Below, one piece after another: positions 33,401 to 45,630 of a stretch of DNA of 64,000 bases; position 1 is the stretch's first letter; every line of letters starts with the position of its first letter. The position numbers and the translations under genes are program-made. The notes beneath the pieces are model-generated. The model had not been told where the DNA came from and did no database searches. It saw nothing but the letters and a program-made list of their open reading frames with translations. Origin of the DNA: Fragilariopsis cylindrus CCMP1102 (taxonomy: Eukaryota > Bacillariophyta > Bacillariophyceae > Bacillariales > Bacillariaceae); NCBI GenBank assembly GCA_900095095.1, contig FMBT01000302.1, positions 62,001 through 126,000 of the forward strand. The letters are read 5' to 3'.

Positions 33401-36185
33401 TGGAATTTCAGATTCGCGTCGGGTTTCAGAAATTTTACATCATCAGAAAACCCCTTCAAAACCTAAACCTCCCCCGCGTGTTTTTTGATAGTGCCAAAAA
33501 AAATACCGAGGTTCTGTGATTAGATAATTCCGCATGTAAACAACAAAATACAGCACAGCAAATAAAAATAGAATTAACTTACACACGTGGATCATGAAAG
33601 AATGGTGAAGTACCGAAATATTTTAACGACGATCGGCTTACTTGTTGATCAAGCTCCATGCCAACTATGAGCTCAATATGATCATATTTTAATAATTCAT
33701 GTAATACCATATTATCACCACCCCCAATATATAATACACGTTTAACATCCTTGATGTATTGTAATGGAACATGTATTGCAGCTTCATGATAATGTGCACG
33801 AAAATTTGATGACGAGTGTAACCATGTTGCCATATTCATATACGTATTATCAACATCGGAAACATAATAAAATTCCAAGTCTTGATAATATCCTTTTAAT
33901 TTACCAAGTTCTTCACCATCATCATTAGAAACACCTTCTGCACATGTCATCCAATCACCTAAATGATGTGTAATACCAACTCCCTTCTTTTCAATTAATG
34001 GATCATAATAATTAACATCAATATACATACCATCTTGTATTTGATTATTTTGTATATTGGTTGTTTGTACTTTACTAATAGTTGTATCATTATTATGATT
34101 CACTTCATTAATTTTATGATTCCTATACATGTATGCTAATTCAAATGCTTCAGTATAGGCTGCATGAATTTGTAATATCATATTACGTTCATATTTAGAG
34201 TTGACTGTATTATTCAATACATGTAATTCTTGACTTACTTGATACATTCTATCTTTTTGTGAATTTAAAAATGATGCGGTATACAATTGTTGTGTGATTG
34301 CTGATGTTTTTATCCATGTAAATGAAAATAATTTATTACCATTATTCTCCTTTCCTTCCAAATTGAAATGACGATCAATATCAAATATAATACGATATCC
34401 ATCATCAAATGGATCACAATCAATAATGAAACGTCTTGGATAGTTTTCAATCTGACCAAAATCAGAAAATACACGTTGTGTTGATAATTCCATTTGTGAT
34501 TCATTTTCTTGCTCTTTATTTTGACTTGGACTATCAGTATTTTCACTGTTGAAATTATAACAACCTAAATATTCACAATTACTATGACTGGTATAGAGCT
34601 GTTCATTTTTTTAATATCACGTGATGCAAATACAACTATTTTATAGTACTTTTTGATACTGATTACACTACTTCTGCTGTCGTCCGTACGCGTTGTTTCA
34701 TCCTTGTTGTTATCGTTGTTACTATCGTATAAAATTCGTCTTCCAATTATAAATGGATCATTCATTCTCATTCTTTTTTTCATTGATACCACAACTTCAT
34801 CAGTTGTTACGGTTGTTGTTGCAGTTGTTGGTGGTGGTACTATATCAGCAGTAGTATCAGTACCAGCAGTAGTATCAGCAGCAGACGTTATTGTTTCAAT
34901 AGTTGTTTCTGTCACTTTAATAAATTTGGCATCGATATTAGTTGATACACCATTTCTATGTTGTATTAAATCAAAAATTGGAATTAATGTTGTACCCCAT
35001 GAATGTTTTTTTAAGTAAAATAACCATCTTTTTCTAATTCAAATCTTGCATTTGTGGCATTGATGTCGTATTAGCAAGAATTGTTAATAATGATAATGCA
35101 CGATTACGATGATTTAAACAATCTTTTTTATAGGATATTTTAGAATTTTCATAATATGGATGTAACGTGTCATCACCCAATAATTTCCATAATATATCTT
35201 TCCCTGTTGTGGACCATGATGTTGGTTGTTTTCCTTTTGGATTACCTATACCAAAGATAAATTTTAAATATGGATTCGTAGCAATAGCTTCTGCTTTCGT
35301 CTCTGCTGCTGTCGTCTGTGCAGCTTCTTCTTCTTCTGCCAGTAGTGCCATCACCTTCGTCTGATCTTTCAGATAACCATGAACAATATTTTGTACTGTT
35401 TGACACGATGATGGTGTATTATAGTAATCGGAATTTGAATTTGAAAGACTATCGGATTTTGAATTTAAGAAAGTGGACGTAGAGAATGGAAAACCAAATA
35501 ATGCATCCTCATGAATGGTCATTAAAATATCATTTTTTGGTATATCGTTCGAGGCATAAAAATTATATTCTGGATTTAATACACGAGGTGGGATGTTGTC
35601 TTTGCTGCTAATAATATCATTATTGTCAGTTCCATAATCAATTCGTTCTATACGAAATTTATCATTATCATTATTACTACCACCAACACCCACATATCCA
35701 TCTTTCATAGTACGTATCCATTCAATAATATCATTGATTTCTTCTCCTCTCCATGATGTTGACGACGTAGGAGTAGTAGTAGATTGACTACTACTACTAC
35801 TACTACTTCTACAAGTTTCATCAGAGCTAGTGTCAGTGCCGGCAGCGTTACTGCAAACATTTGACGACGACGAAGAAGAAGCATCAGAGTCGTCTACGTC
35901 TACGGTAGTAGTAATAGCCTCGGCAGCAGACGCAGACGCAAGTAATAATACTAGCAGCAGTGTCATCATCATCATAGGTAGAAAACCACCCCCGCGACGA
36001 CCACGTAAGAAGGAACTGTTGTTATTACAACAACGTCGATCATTTGTTTTTCTTGTAGTTGTTCTGGTAACAACGCTACTACCATCATTGTTATTAGACC
36101 CACACTGCTGCATACTGCACATTATTGTTCTACTTGAACAACAAGAAATAATTGTGTTATTATTATTCTTGCTGTCGCTCCTCAT
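30410..36185 (-). CDS. SET + spermidine synthase + AdoMetDC-like fusion protein (frame-broken as assembled)
   Basis: From 36185 the N-terminus has a membrane segment (LPMMMMTLLLVLLLASASAA) and a SET-like part ending in LIPIFDLIQHRNG, VFASRDIKK and the VFSDFGQIENYPRRF motif. In the same frame from 34493 follows a spermidine-synthase fold: HYHEAAIHVPLQYIKDVKRV, LYIGGGDNMVLHELLK (SAM-loop GGGD), VGMELD, DPRV, then across an intron (33207-33582, GTAAGTT...TATAG) QWWYGDAS and FDLVLMDLL. Next comes an AdoMet-decarboxylase-like segment (LLYIVEAENINLPLE, EEGYIKALLYPDANYIAFDL) lacking the catalytic Ser-His. The end has a small barrel-like segment and a second similar fold (GDGLLLTAIWSEGNAVLKW). Frame changes near 35052, 35018, 34609, 31425 and 31140 interrupt it. 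The first three need one added base in a homopolymer run. Likely an aminopropyltransferase-related methyl/propyl transferase; activity unknown. Confidence 0.65.
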
Positions 36186-37017
36186 AATACTTTTTTCTCC
36201 GTTCGTTACCGCTCGTCTTCTTTTCTTCTTACTTGCTCTTTACTTCTAAGTTACAGTATTTACACTCAAACTTATGTTGCTTCAATATACAGTAATGTCA
36301 ATATATTATTATGAAACGGATTATATCCAGTTCGGTTCGGTACTAGTAGATAATCTATCTAATCTATTACAACACCTTCTACAACTTGAAGTATATCAAT
36401 GTATCATAAATCATACAAAAAGCTTTGTGTTCTACAGTAATAAAATGTAACAATAAGAGCGAAATATCTATCTTACATGTAACAACGTAACAGATTTTAA
36501 GTTATTTTTGAAAAAGTAAGAAGAACTGTGATACGTCGTTGTAACCGTCATTTAATTTATCATGACCGTCTGATAAGTACGGTAGTTACCCAACAGGATA
36601 ACGTCACAATTTAGGTTCAAATTCTAAAAGCGCCGTTGTTGGTGTGGTGGATGATAACTGCATTTAATACTACATTGCTTATTCTTCGCGCCATCACGTG
36701 CGCACGTGACGTCATAGTAAAAAAAGATTTAGTACGATTGATATTTACTACAGAACGTGTGCAATTGTGTGGCTGTCTGTGCTGTGGATCTCATATTCAT
36801 CACGGCATCACAATCTGACACGACTACCAACAAACACCCACTTTACTTACAAAGTATGTACCACGGAAGAAGACGCCTCAGTTTAAAAAATAAAGAAAAA
36901 GCTCGTCAATAGTAGCTTCTGAAATTCATTTGCCGCCTTCCCCCCTTTTTAAAACAATTCGCAATTATTATCCCCCCTTTTTAAAACAATTCGCGTATTG
37001 TTTTATCTTTCTTCTTG
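36186..37017. other. intergenic, with a short direct repeat
   Basis: This is the presumed promoter of the SET fusion gene and the 3' flank of the oxidase-like gene. A 22-bp direct repeat ('cccccttttt' followed by 'aaaacaattcgc') lies at 36941-36962 and 36973-36994. No supported coding frame. Confidence 0.45.
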
Positions 37018-38854
37018 TTAGAAATTTTCACAGTGTACGATCAGTTTACAGTTGCATATTTTTCCTTCGAGGCATTTAATCGAATAATGGTGCTGGGCTG
37101 TAACTTTTGCAGCATTAATAGTAAGCTCGTGTGCAATAGCAGGACTGCCACAAAAGAATACACCCACAGATGAACAACCCCCTGTTGTTGGATGATGATG
37201 AGCAGTTGAAATCGAATCAAGAAGGATTGTATACCAATTGGGACGACCGCAACGAAATTGACCAGGCTCGAGAAAACTTGATGGTGCTCTATGAATGGTT
37301 CTCCATTTAACCTCTACTTGATCATTACAACGTTGCTTCTCTTGGGTACCATAGAATTCCATTGTAAACGTTTGTGACTGGGTAATATTACGTAAGGATG
37401 GAAGATATTGAAGGGTACGACGTACTTCTTTGGTAGCAAAACTCATCTCATCATGATATTTATTGACCATTATACCTTTAATAGAATAGATCTGCTTACT
37501 ATAGTCGTCCTTATTTTTCTGATCTTCATCGTCACTGCCCTTCTTACTAATGGCACGATCTTTATGAAATGATTTTCTACTACTACCACTAGTTAACGTT
37601 TTCCGACGATATGAATCAGCAATATATTCCATTAACATACCTTTTGTTAGGTCATAGGTTTTGCTGTTGCTTTTTTTGTGGCTGCGTCTACTACTATTGG
37701 AAGTAGTCTTGGTGGCAGATTTTCGGTCATGATGAAACAGATGAAATATTCGAATAGCGTGCAACATAACTATTGCTCCAGAGAACACAAGATTGACAAC
37801 ACGCCCTACTCCTTCATCATGTTCTTCTTCTCCTCCAATCCATTTGATTGCAGCCCATAGTGAACAGGTAGATACAGTAATGATACACCATTCTAACCAA
37901 CATTTGCATTTTCGGAAATAATAACGACATCGTCGTGATGATGTACAATGATAGCCGTTGCCATTACCGCTGCTATCACCATTTTCATTTTCATTTTCAT
38001 CATCCGACAAGGATGAAACAATCACGATGCAACCATGTATCAGTAAAGCTAACAATGATAGTACCGCTCTTAATACATTAGCAGAGCTGATGGTATCGGT
38101 GTTGTTGCTGGTGTTACAAAACATTTGCATTATTATCACAAGTGTTTCTCCAAAAACAAAAAATGAAAGCAGACATAAAGACACTGCCATAGACATCAGA
38201 TATTTTTCAGCAACAAAAGACATTGAGCCTATTTTAGAAATACAAAAGGATGATTTGTTATTGTTGCTGTTGTTAATGTTATCAATACTATCATAGCTAC
38301 GGTTGCTATTCTCGTTTTTTTCTCCTTCTAAAGTAGTCGACGTAGTACTCATCCTCGCCTTAATACTGATACTCTTCAGATACTTCCAGATAGCAAGAAG
38401 TGGTGTAACACCAACGCCACTACCAATTAAAATGATATGTTTATATTCAAAGTAATTCATTGCCGCTGCACCATGTGGTCCCCTAATATGTACCGCAACA
38501 TCGCGTCTACTCTCCAATTTTGAGAAGCAATCATAGACAGCATTCGTCCATCGACCAACGGCTTTCATATAGAATACGAGTTCTTCATCTTCATCTTCGC
38601 ATTCGGTAGTGCTGTTGATGATGTTGCTGGTGTGTCTGTCCCTGTCTCTCTTATCAATATATCTTGGAGCAGAAGCGATTGTGAATGGATAAAGTGGTTA
38701 TGATAACATTATGACCATTCCAAACTAAGGTATCACAAAAGGTAAAGAATTGGTAGCCAGCGGCGGGAAGTTGAGAGCGAGATAGAGAAAAGAAACGGCT
38801 CTCAAAGTAAAAATCCGACTTGAGAATATTTGACTTGAATCCAAGTCGTATCAA
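37018..38854 (-). pseudogene. NADPH-oxidase/ferric-reductase-like gene, 5'-truncated
   Basis: The long frame has YPFTIASAP (FAD-binding HPFTI motif, with Tyr for His), then VAVHIRGPHGAAAMNYFEYK and HIILIGSGVGVTPLLAIWKY (NADPH-binding start). At the end come FRCGRPNW, VGVFFCGSPA and HCENF, the standard C-terminus of NOX and ferric reductases. Between these halves sits an unusual insert of ~330 residues with about four membrane helices (VSLCLLSFFVFGETLVIIMQ and others). The N-terminal heme-binding membrane domain is missing. Upstream of 38697 a stop interrupts the frame, and the preceding frame (PAAGYQFFTFCDTLVWN, weakly like the PGQY motif) is shifted. It is a truncated gene or one with a distant unseen exon. 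Confidence 0.6.
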
Positions 38855-39690
38855 CGAGTAGATGGCTAGGATAAAAATGTATGGTCTATTCAGATGTAGA
38901 ATTGAATTCTAGTTTAGAAAACCGTTTCAATTTTAATTCACGGCCTTGTGTACTTGATAGTACTACCAGTAGAAGATTTGGTGGTGCTGATAACGAATTT
39001 TAGGGTAAGTATGTCTTGAGAATGGTGTGTTTGAGGTGAAATCGCGACCTAAGATGCTGCTTCTGCAACAAAATGGATGATAGATTCAGATGAAGCGTCG
39101 AATTCAGTAACAGTATCAGCAAGTAGGGGGAAGAAGGTGTAGTAATAGTGATGATGCTAGCAGTTAATGAAGGAAAAAGATTTAATCCTGATCATATTCG
39201 CGATTTGTCAGAGGTGTTTTTTTGCACTTGCATCCTCCAAAAGAGAGTTGGCTCTCTCTTTCGCCTCTCTCTCTCTCTCTGTTACAGTGTGAAGATTAGA
39301 TTTTTCAAAAAAAAATTAACAATGAATGAATGACAATAATCGGCCCAATGTTACAATCCCAATTTATTCGGATCAATAATTTCGCCAAGATAGAATAGCA
39401 ATCATTAAGCATTAAGCGTCATTAAGCATAGAGGCATATATACATTTTGTATGTGATGTGACTGACGCTACTGACTCAGATTCGCCTCTCAAATCCAAAC
39501 TTCGTACACGGTAAGATCTTTTCAATTTTACATTCTACATGCCGTATTTGCGCAGTATTCACAAGTAAGCTTTGCGTAATGCGTCCATATTATGTTATAT
39601 CATCATTTAAACAAAATCAAACAACAATAAATACAAGACTGAACCACTCAAAATAATTGACACAACGATCAATTACATAGCAAAAACAAC
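38855..39690. other. intergenic, no gene seen
   Basis: This lies between the truncated oxidase and the secreted-protein gene. A CT microsatellite occurs at 39256-39279. I looked on the minus strand for the missing heme domain of the oxidase and found nothing like it. The last ~150 bp should hold the promoter of the gene at 39691. Confidence 0.45.
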
Positions 39691-39966
39691 ATGATGATTT
39701 CTCATAACTCCTTTACCTTAATTCTCATTATTTCCATCCTCCCTTCTTTCGTTTGTGGTAGTGATCAACTTGTTCGTCGCCGCCGTATCTTACAACACGA
39801 CGATAATAGCGAAGCAGCAGTAACGAACCCAATAAGAGCTCTTGGCATTGGTTATAGCATCAACGCTTCTGCTGTTGCTTCTGTTGCTGCTGCACAAAAC
39901 AGTAATGTTGAAAAAGGAGAGGAAAAAGAAGCGACTACTACGATGACGAAACAAAAAGAAGGAAGT

Positions 39967-39999
<33 letters not shown>

Positions 40000-40458
40000 T
40001 ATGATTGTACATGTGCAGGGAATACTACAATCGATGGAGTCTATTTTGATTTACACGATAGTAATACCAAAACCATTGCTCAGACTCAGAGTAAAAGTGA
40101 TGATAATGCTGACGGATCTTCATCAACATCAACATCAACATCAATTGTCATCACAGGATACGGTGGAGACCAAACATTACCGGGTCAAAAGCCATGGAAG
40201 GTACAAACCAAACAGTTACAACCCTCCAACGAAGGGAATAATTATTATGTTTGTGGTGTAATGATTGATTTTAATGTTCCAGGGAAACCATCACCACCTG
40301 GTATTTTATTATGGGGACAATTTACATGTGATGGTACCAAAGAGTATGCCACTGCAATGTTAAATTTCTATAAAGTAGATGAAAAAGGTAATCCTATTGA
40401 TAATGCATTAGTAGGTCAATGGAAACAACTAAGTACGACTCCCCTATACAATTCATAA
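39691..40458 (+). CDS. small secreted protein of unknown function
   Basis: A single exon of 255 residues. MMISHNSFTLILIISILPSF followed by VCG is a signal peptide. A dibasic cluster (LVRRRRILQ) just behind it may be a processing site. A Ser homopolymer (about residues 92-105) separates the N-terminal part from a compact domain that starts SYDCTCAGNTTIDGVYFDLH and includes ITGYGGDQTLPGQKPW, YYVCGVMIDFN and LLWGQFTCDG. It has few Cys residues, one or two likely disulfides and a glycosylation-type NTT. The fold looks beta-rich, but I do not recognise the family. Confidence 0.7.
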
Positions 40459-40826
40459 ACATGTTAATTAATTACTTTAAATTATTATTTTAAATATATC
40501 ATCTAGTTGTAAACGATAACAACAACAAAAACACTTTCCTTCTCATCCACTGTACTCGGGGTTCCTAAACTTATATGTTCCATTTTTTCTTAATATTCTG
40601 TCAGTGTTCCTATAACATCATCCACAAATTTTCAGGTTTTTACTATTAACTATTCATTATTACTATACAGGAATAGTGGTGCCTAATAGCTAGTAGTCGT
40701 TTCAATAACAACTACAAGCTGTACTAATTTATTCTAGTAAAAGTGGTTTGGAGATGGTTGGTTGGTGTTTCAATGCAGCAGACAGGTTTTGAAATTCATT
40801 TTGCTGTTGGGGAGGTAAAACAATCT

Positions 40827-41565
40827 ACAAGATTTTGATCAGAAATGAACATCAAAATATCTCATATGGAAGGGTTGCAGGGGACAACACCCAGAGAGGT
40901 TGGGTACACCAACATTCCTTCAGTGTACTAGATCATTGTGTTTGCCTCCTACTTCTTTTCTGTTCCTGTGAGTGAGGAGTCAAATTCGTTTTGCTGGTGA
41001 TGCAAGCACACAATCAAATAGATTTTCAACCAGAAATGAATAACAAGATATCTCATTTGAAAGGGTTGCATAGGACAAAACAAGGTAGGTTTGGTGCAAT
41101 AACATTCCTTCATTCTACTAGATCATTGTGTGTGCCTCCTACTACTTTTCTGTTCCTGTGGTTGAGGAGTAAAATTCTTTTTGCTGTTGATGCACGCACA
41201 CAAACAACAAGATTTTGATCAGAAATGAACATCAAAATATCTCATATGGAAGGGTTGCAGAGGACAACACCAGAGAGGTTGGGTACACCAACATTCCTTC
41301 AGTGTACTAGATCATTGTGTTTGCCTCCTACTTCTTTTCTGTTCCTGTGGTTGAGGAGTAAAATTATTTTTGCTGTTGATGCAAGCACATTGTGTGTGCC
41401 TCCTACAACTTTTCTGTTCCTGTGGTTGAGGAATAAAATTCATTTTGCTGTTGATGCACTCACACAAACAAACAAACAAACAAACAAACAAACAAACAAA
41501 CAAACAAACAGATTTTTGACCAGAAATGAACAACAAAATATCTCATTTGAAGGGTTGCATTACAA
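40827..41565 (-). repeat. ~190-bp satellite array, about 3.5 copies (inverted relative to 5527-5985)
   Basis: The blocks 'gatttt(g/c)a(t/a)cagaaatga', 'aagggttgca', 'cattccttca', 'tctgttcctgtg' recur from about 40832, 41020 and 41211, with a partial unit and a final unit at 41511. A 26-bp (AAAC)n tract expands one junction (about 41463-41510). The reverse complement of 'gttgcagaggacaacaccag' matches 'tggtgttgtcctctgcaac' of the first island. Confidence 0.9.
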
Positions 41566-42039
41566 TCACTCACCATGATACACACAGCAAACTAAATTCA
41601 ACTTGTTGGTATAGGAATTGAAGGAGTATTCTAGTTATTCTTCATTTACTGCAGGCAAGAAGATTTTATGTAGCATAAAAAAATCTGTATAGCACAGAAT
41701 TCTTTTTGTTCTGTGTATTATATCTGGTTTAGGCAATGGAAAATCTTATGTGCATGTACAAGTACAGTCAATATAGCACACACCCTCAAGACTGCTAGGA
41801 GCAAGAGTAGAATACAATTGATAACAAGATAGGAAGTAATGTGGTGGCAGGAGGGTGCCAGGAGCTACTGCCAGGAGCTACATGGACTTAATTATTTTTT
41901 GTACTTTATATGGTCTGCATGTTTGCTGTGCACCTCCTTTTCATGCCTACAACGCAAGAAACCACATCCAGTGCCCTTTTTCTAGGATCTGGAACTCTAT
42001 CTTTAAATACATTCTTAACGGAAAAGGAAAGTTTTGCTG

Positions 42040-42185
42040 AGGAAAATCCTGTTAGGTTGTACAGGGATGGCAAGGCACTGGATTCATAGGGAGCAAACGT
42101 TTTGGTACAATCTGGTCATTTTGAGGGAATTCTGTGAGGTTATATAGGAATGGCAGGCAAATTTGGGAATCAAATAATAGAGTAA
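42040..42185 (+). repeat. ~85-bp direct repeat pair, also found at 16620-16720
   Basis: 'aatcctgttaggttgtacag' followed by 'ggatggcaagg' (about 42046) and 'attctgtgaggttatatagg' followed by 'aatggcagg' (about 42130) are two diverged units. A third, CpG-retaining copy lies on the minus strand at 16620-16720, so the element is dispersed. Confidence 0.65.
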
Positions 42186-42798
42186 TAGATAGAGAAATAA
42201 AATACAGATGTGTCTGTTAATGTCATATTGTGTTCTACTATTAGAATCTTAAATTAGGACCCATTATCAACACGTATGCTTGACAAGTTTTTGAAGAATG
42301 AAATGTGTGTATGTTGGTAAAGTGCTAATATATTGAAGTAACTAGATTTTCTATTATTGATATTAAGGTTGTTATACGAAATTATGAGTGCTCCATATTT
42401 CCTTGCAGTCTCTTTCTCTTAAGAAGAAAGATGTGATGTTGGTGTTTTGATTTGTGTACTGTACTATGGTGTAAACAGTGCCGGAGCTTCAGCTAGTGGA
42501 GGTGCTTTAGCTCTCTAAGTAATTGGGCTAGGATTCTGCCATTTGGTGAGAGGGCATATCAGCTGTTGGTAGTGGGATCTTTGGTCATACTGGGATTAGA
42601 TTTAATCCCACCAGTCATGCAGAGGTTTTTGTTCTTTATGGGACTGGAATTAGACCCAGACTTAGATCTTGGATACCCAGTATTTTAGTAAGTGTGTGTG
42701 TTTTATTGTTGTTTAAAATTGTCTCCCATCAAACAGATAACAGCAGCACCTCTATGCTGCTGGGTGGACCATCATCTCTATCATTAACCCTCCCCCTC

Positions 42799-42810
42799 CC
42801 CCCCCCCCCC

Positions 42811-42843
<33 letters not shown>

Positions 42844-43198
42844 TATTTGGTATCATTAGTTTATTCTAAGTGCATTGTCTATCAATTAATCAATTGATAT
42901 CAATTGATTGGTATTGTTCATTGCTCAAATGAACAATAATTAATTTTACATATGGAATTTAACATGTAGGTTTAAATATCCTGAAATTTGCTCTATTGTA
43001 AACAAGGGGCTTGAAAATACTAGAACAGTGGTCTATGTTATGAAAACAAAAGTAATTGACAGTGGTGATTCCATTCCCAGTGATGACTCCCCTTTTTTCC
43101 AGTTTTGGTATGTGGTTGAGACAAAAATTGAATGATACAAGTACAAGTAAGTACAAGTACAAGTAAGTACAAGTACAAGTACAAGTACTGTTCAAGTA
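42799..43198. repeat. microsatellite cluster: C-run, (CA)n and (GTACAA)n
   Basis: A run of about 12 C at 42799-42810 is followed directly by (CA)n to 42838. A 'caattgatatcaattgat' palindrome lies at 42890-42907, and 'gtacaagtacaagta' repeats fill 43138-43188. Confidence 0.9.
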
Positions 43199-43429
43199 CA
43201 TTGAAAAGATCTTGTTCTGTTTTACTCACCTGTGATTGTCTAGTAGAAGTAGTAGCTCCAACTGGAGCTTGTAAATCCACTGGACCATCTACTCCATCCA
43301 CACAAATCTCTGAAATGCGTAGATGTGTGTAGGGTAGATGGTGTTGGTAGAGGTTTATGTGCCTACTACCAACATTTTCTTGTTTTGAATTAGGTGTGTG
43401 ATGTCACTCAATTTTATCTACAGTTCCTT

Positions 43430-44760
43430 CCAAAGCAATAGAAAGTAAACAAAAGTGTTGGTGGTGTATCACTGGTGGATCCACTCCTATTGCATGCAGC
43501 AGACATGCTGGTTCTTTCTATTATTGTCAACAAAACACTATGAAACAACAACCAAACAAGTTGTTTTGTAAACTTCTGCCTCTAAACTAAAGGTTACATT
43601 GAGGTACTACAACAATATTGACTGGTGTAATAGTGTAGCACTGGTGGTATATCAACTGTTCAACTCATATTGCATTAAGGATGATGACATGCTTGTTTTA
43701 TCCTCCATTCCTCTGTCAACAAACCACCACCACCTATACAACAACAATACACGTGGATTTTGCGTGGAAAGGGGTAAAGGACAACATTATTGGTATATCA
43801 CTGGAATAACCACTTACTGACACTGTTGTATCTATCCCTATCAACTGATAAATACAAAATAATAACAACAAGAGCTGCTGCTGTGATGTGAGAATTTGCT
43901 AGTCTTTGCAGTTAGTGTGAATCTCCATGCACTGAGAGGTAAGGTGAGTGTGAAGGCAAGAAGAGGAAGAACTGAACCAATTACTGTGTGAGATGAATAT
44001 TTGTTGTGTACTCCTTGTACTTGCAAACTTTTACATAATATTATACAGGTGGTGGTAGGATAATACTATAATTGATACTGCACTGCACTGCTGATGGATC
44101 CTCCACTCCTGAGTGCGTGCATGCCAGCTGGTTCTATCTATTCCTGTCATGTAAAAATATGAAAGTAACAACAATAACCACTGTTACTTTGTGAAAATTT
44201 GCTGTACAATTCTTGTGGACTTTTTTCCATGTAAAGGTTGCATTAAAGTAGTAAAGGAGTAGTAAAGGGCAGCACAATATTGGTGGGCATCACTCACACT
44301 ACAGTATAGTGTGTGATAATTTGTTTGTTGTGCCTGCCTCAATTCTTGTAGTAGACTTCTGAATGTAAAGAGGCTGTAGTATTGAATTGATTGACAGTTA
44401 AAAAAGGTTATCCATTACTATTACATCAGCTCCTGGTGTGTGGGGATGATTCTAATTATATATATTCAGGCCAACCAAGAAAAAATATATATTATGAAAC
44501 ATCAACAACTAACTTCTTTACAGTGTAGGAACTGATGATGATATGCTAACTATGCTGCTGCTGCTGCTATGTGTTTTGTGCTCTTCTGGTGAAGGTTAGG
44601 TTGTCCAGTAAATTTTAATACTATTGATGTAACTCTGGTGAAGTGGATCCACTCCTCCTGCTGGTTCTGTTCACACTGTTGGTGCGGTGGTTCTATTTTG
44701 TATTGATTCCTGTCAACTAAGAACTACTATGAAGCAACACACACAAGAACAGGGAGATGA
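43430..44760 (+). repeat. diverged long-period repeat array
   Basis: The block 'ggatccactcct' followed by 'gctggttct' and 'gtcaac(a)aa..actatgaa.caacaa' recurs at about 43477, 44096 and 44648, with weaker copies near 43660 and 44470. Several units continue with 'aaaggttacattga' or 'aaaggttgcattaa'. Period varies from about 190 to 600 bp, so units have been deleted and rearranged. Confidence 0.6.
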
Positions 44761-44930
44761 TATGAGCAAGCTCTGCTATTAAGAATGTAATTGTTTTGTG
44801 TTCATTCATATCATGTAGCTGTCAATCTTGATTGGGCCCACCAAGTACTGTACAAAAAATATAATGCTGTTGTTGATGTTACTGTACTAGTAGCCCTACT
44901 ACATTGTAGAGAGGTAAATATATTTTTAAA

Positions 44931-45630
44931 CACATACCGGTACCGGTAAGTTAACGTTATGGTAACGTTCCTAAAATGGTTTAAAATAATCATGTTTTAC
45001 AGTACTTAAGCACGCGAAAGGCACGGCGACCTCGTTTTCCTGTCGCTGATGCCACACTGTATCAACTTCTTCTCTTTCTTTGTTCTTTAACAACATATCA
45101 TAGCGCATAGTACCGGTGATCATCTTGTCGACAATCATCGATAACATCACGTACATACACGGTAAACAATCGCAACAGCAACTCTACTTTACTTCACCGA
45201 CTACGCACTGCCCACTATAGATCAACCTAGATCAATCTGCTTGAAATTCATCTGCCTACTGTATACGCCGTTTTCTTTGCTAAGCAATATACTATTCGGT
45301 CAGTCGTATCAAATTATAACGTCCTATACTGTAGTACTTCTATTTGATTTGAAATTCCGTTGCTTGTTCCCACGACAGGATACCGTACATTCGGAAGACA
45401 GAAAGACCTAGAATTTTCAATCCATTGCATTGCATTTATTGATTCCCGTTGCAAGTTAACCGTACAGCTGCTTATTACTCCACTCCACTCCACTCCACTC
45501 TAACGAGCACAACAATAACGCCACAAGCAATCACTACGAATCACAAGCAATCTCAAATCAAATTCAAAATTATTCGAAACAATTTAAAGATATATATAAA
45601 TCAATACAATCAATCAGTCAATTAATAATC
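44931..45630. promoter_or_regulatory. upstream region of the LCAT-like gene
   Basis: CpG content returns to normal here with a tandem 'taccggtaccggtaa' at 44936. A (CCACT)n run lies at 45480-45500. The 100 bp before the ATG are A-rich ('caatcaatcagtcaattaat'), as in other genes of the window. No specific site recognised. Confidence 0.4.

Larger units (their letters stand above)
40700..44930. repeat. CpG-depleted repeat island 2
   Basis: About 4.2 kb with roughly 15 CpG dinucleotides by eye, against more than 100 expected from composition. CpG is normal just outside both ends (for example 'ataccggtaccggtaagtta' from 44934). No coding frame is supported. It contains a ~190-bp satellite, short-period repeats, several microsatellites and a diverged long-period array, listed separately. 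It shares the satellite with island 1 in inverted orientation. The pattern fits heavily methylated repeat DNA that has lost CpG by deamination. Confidence 0.7.
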
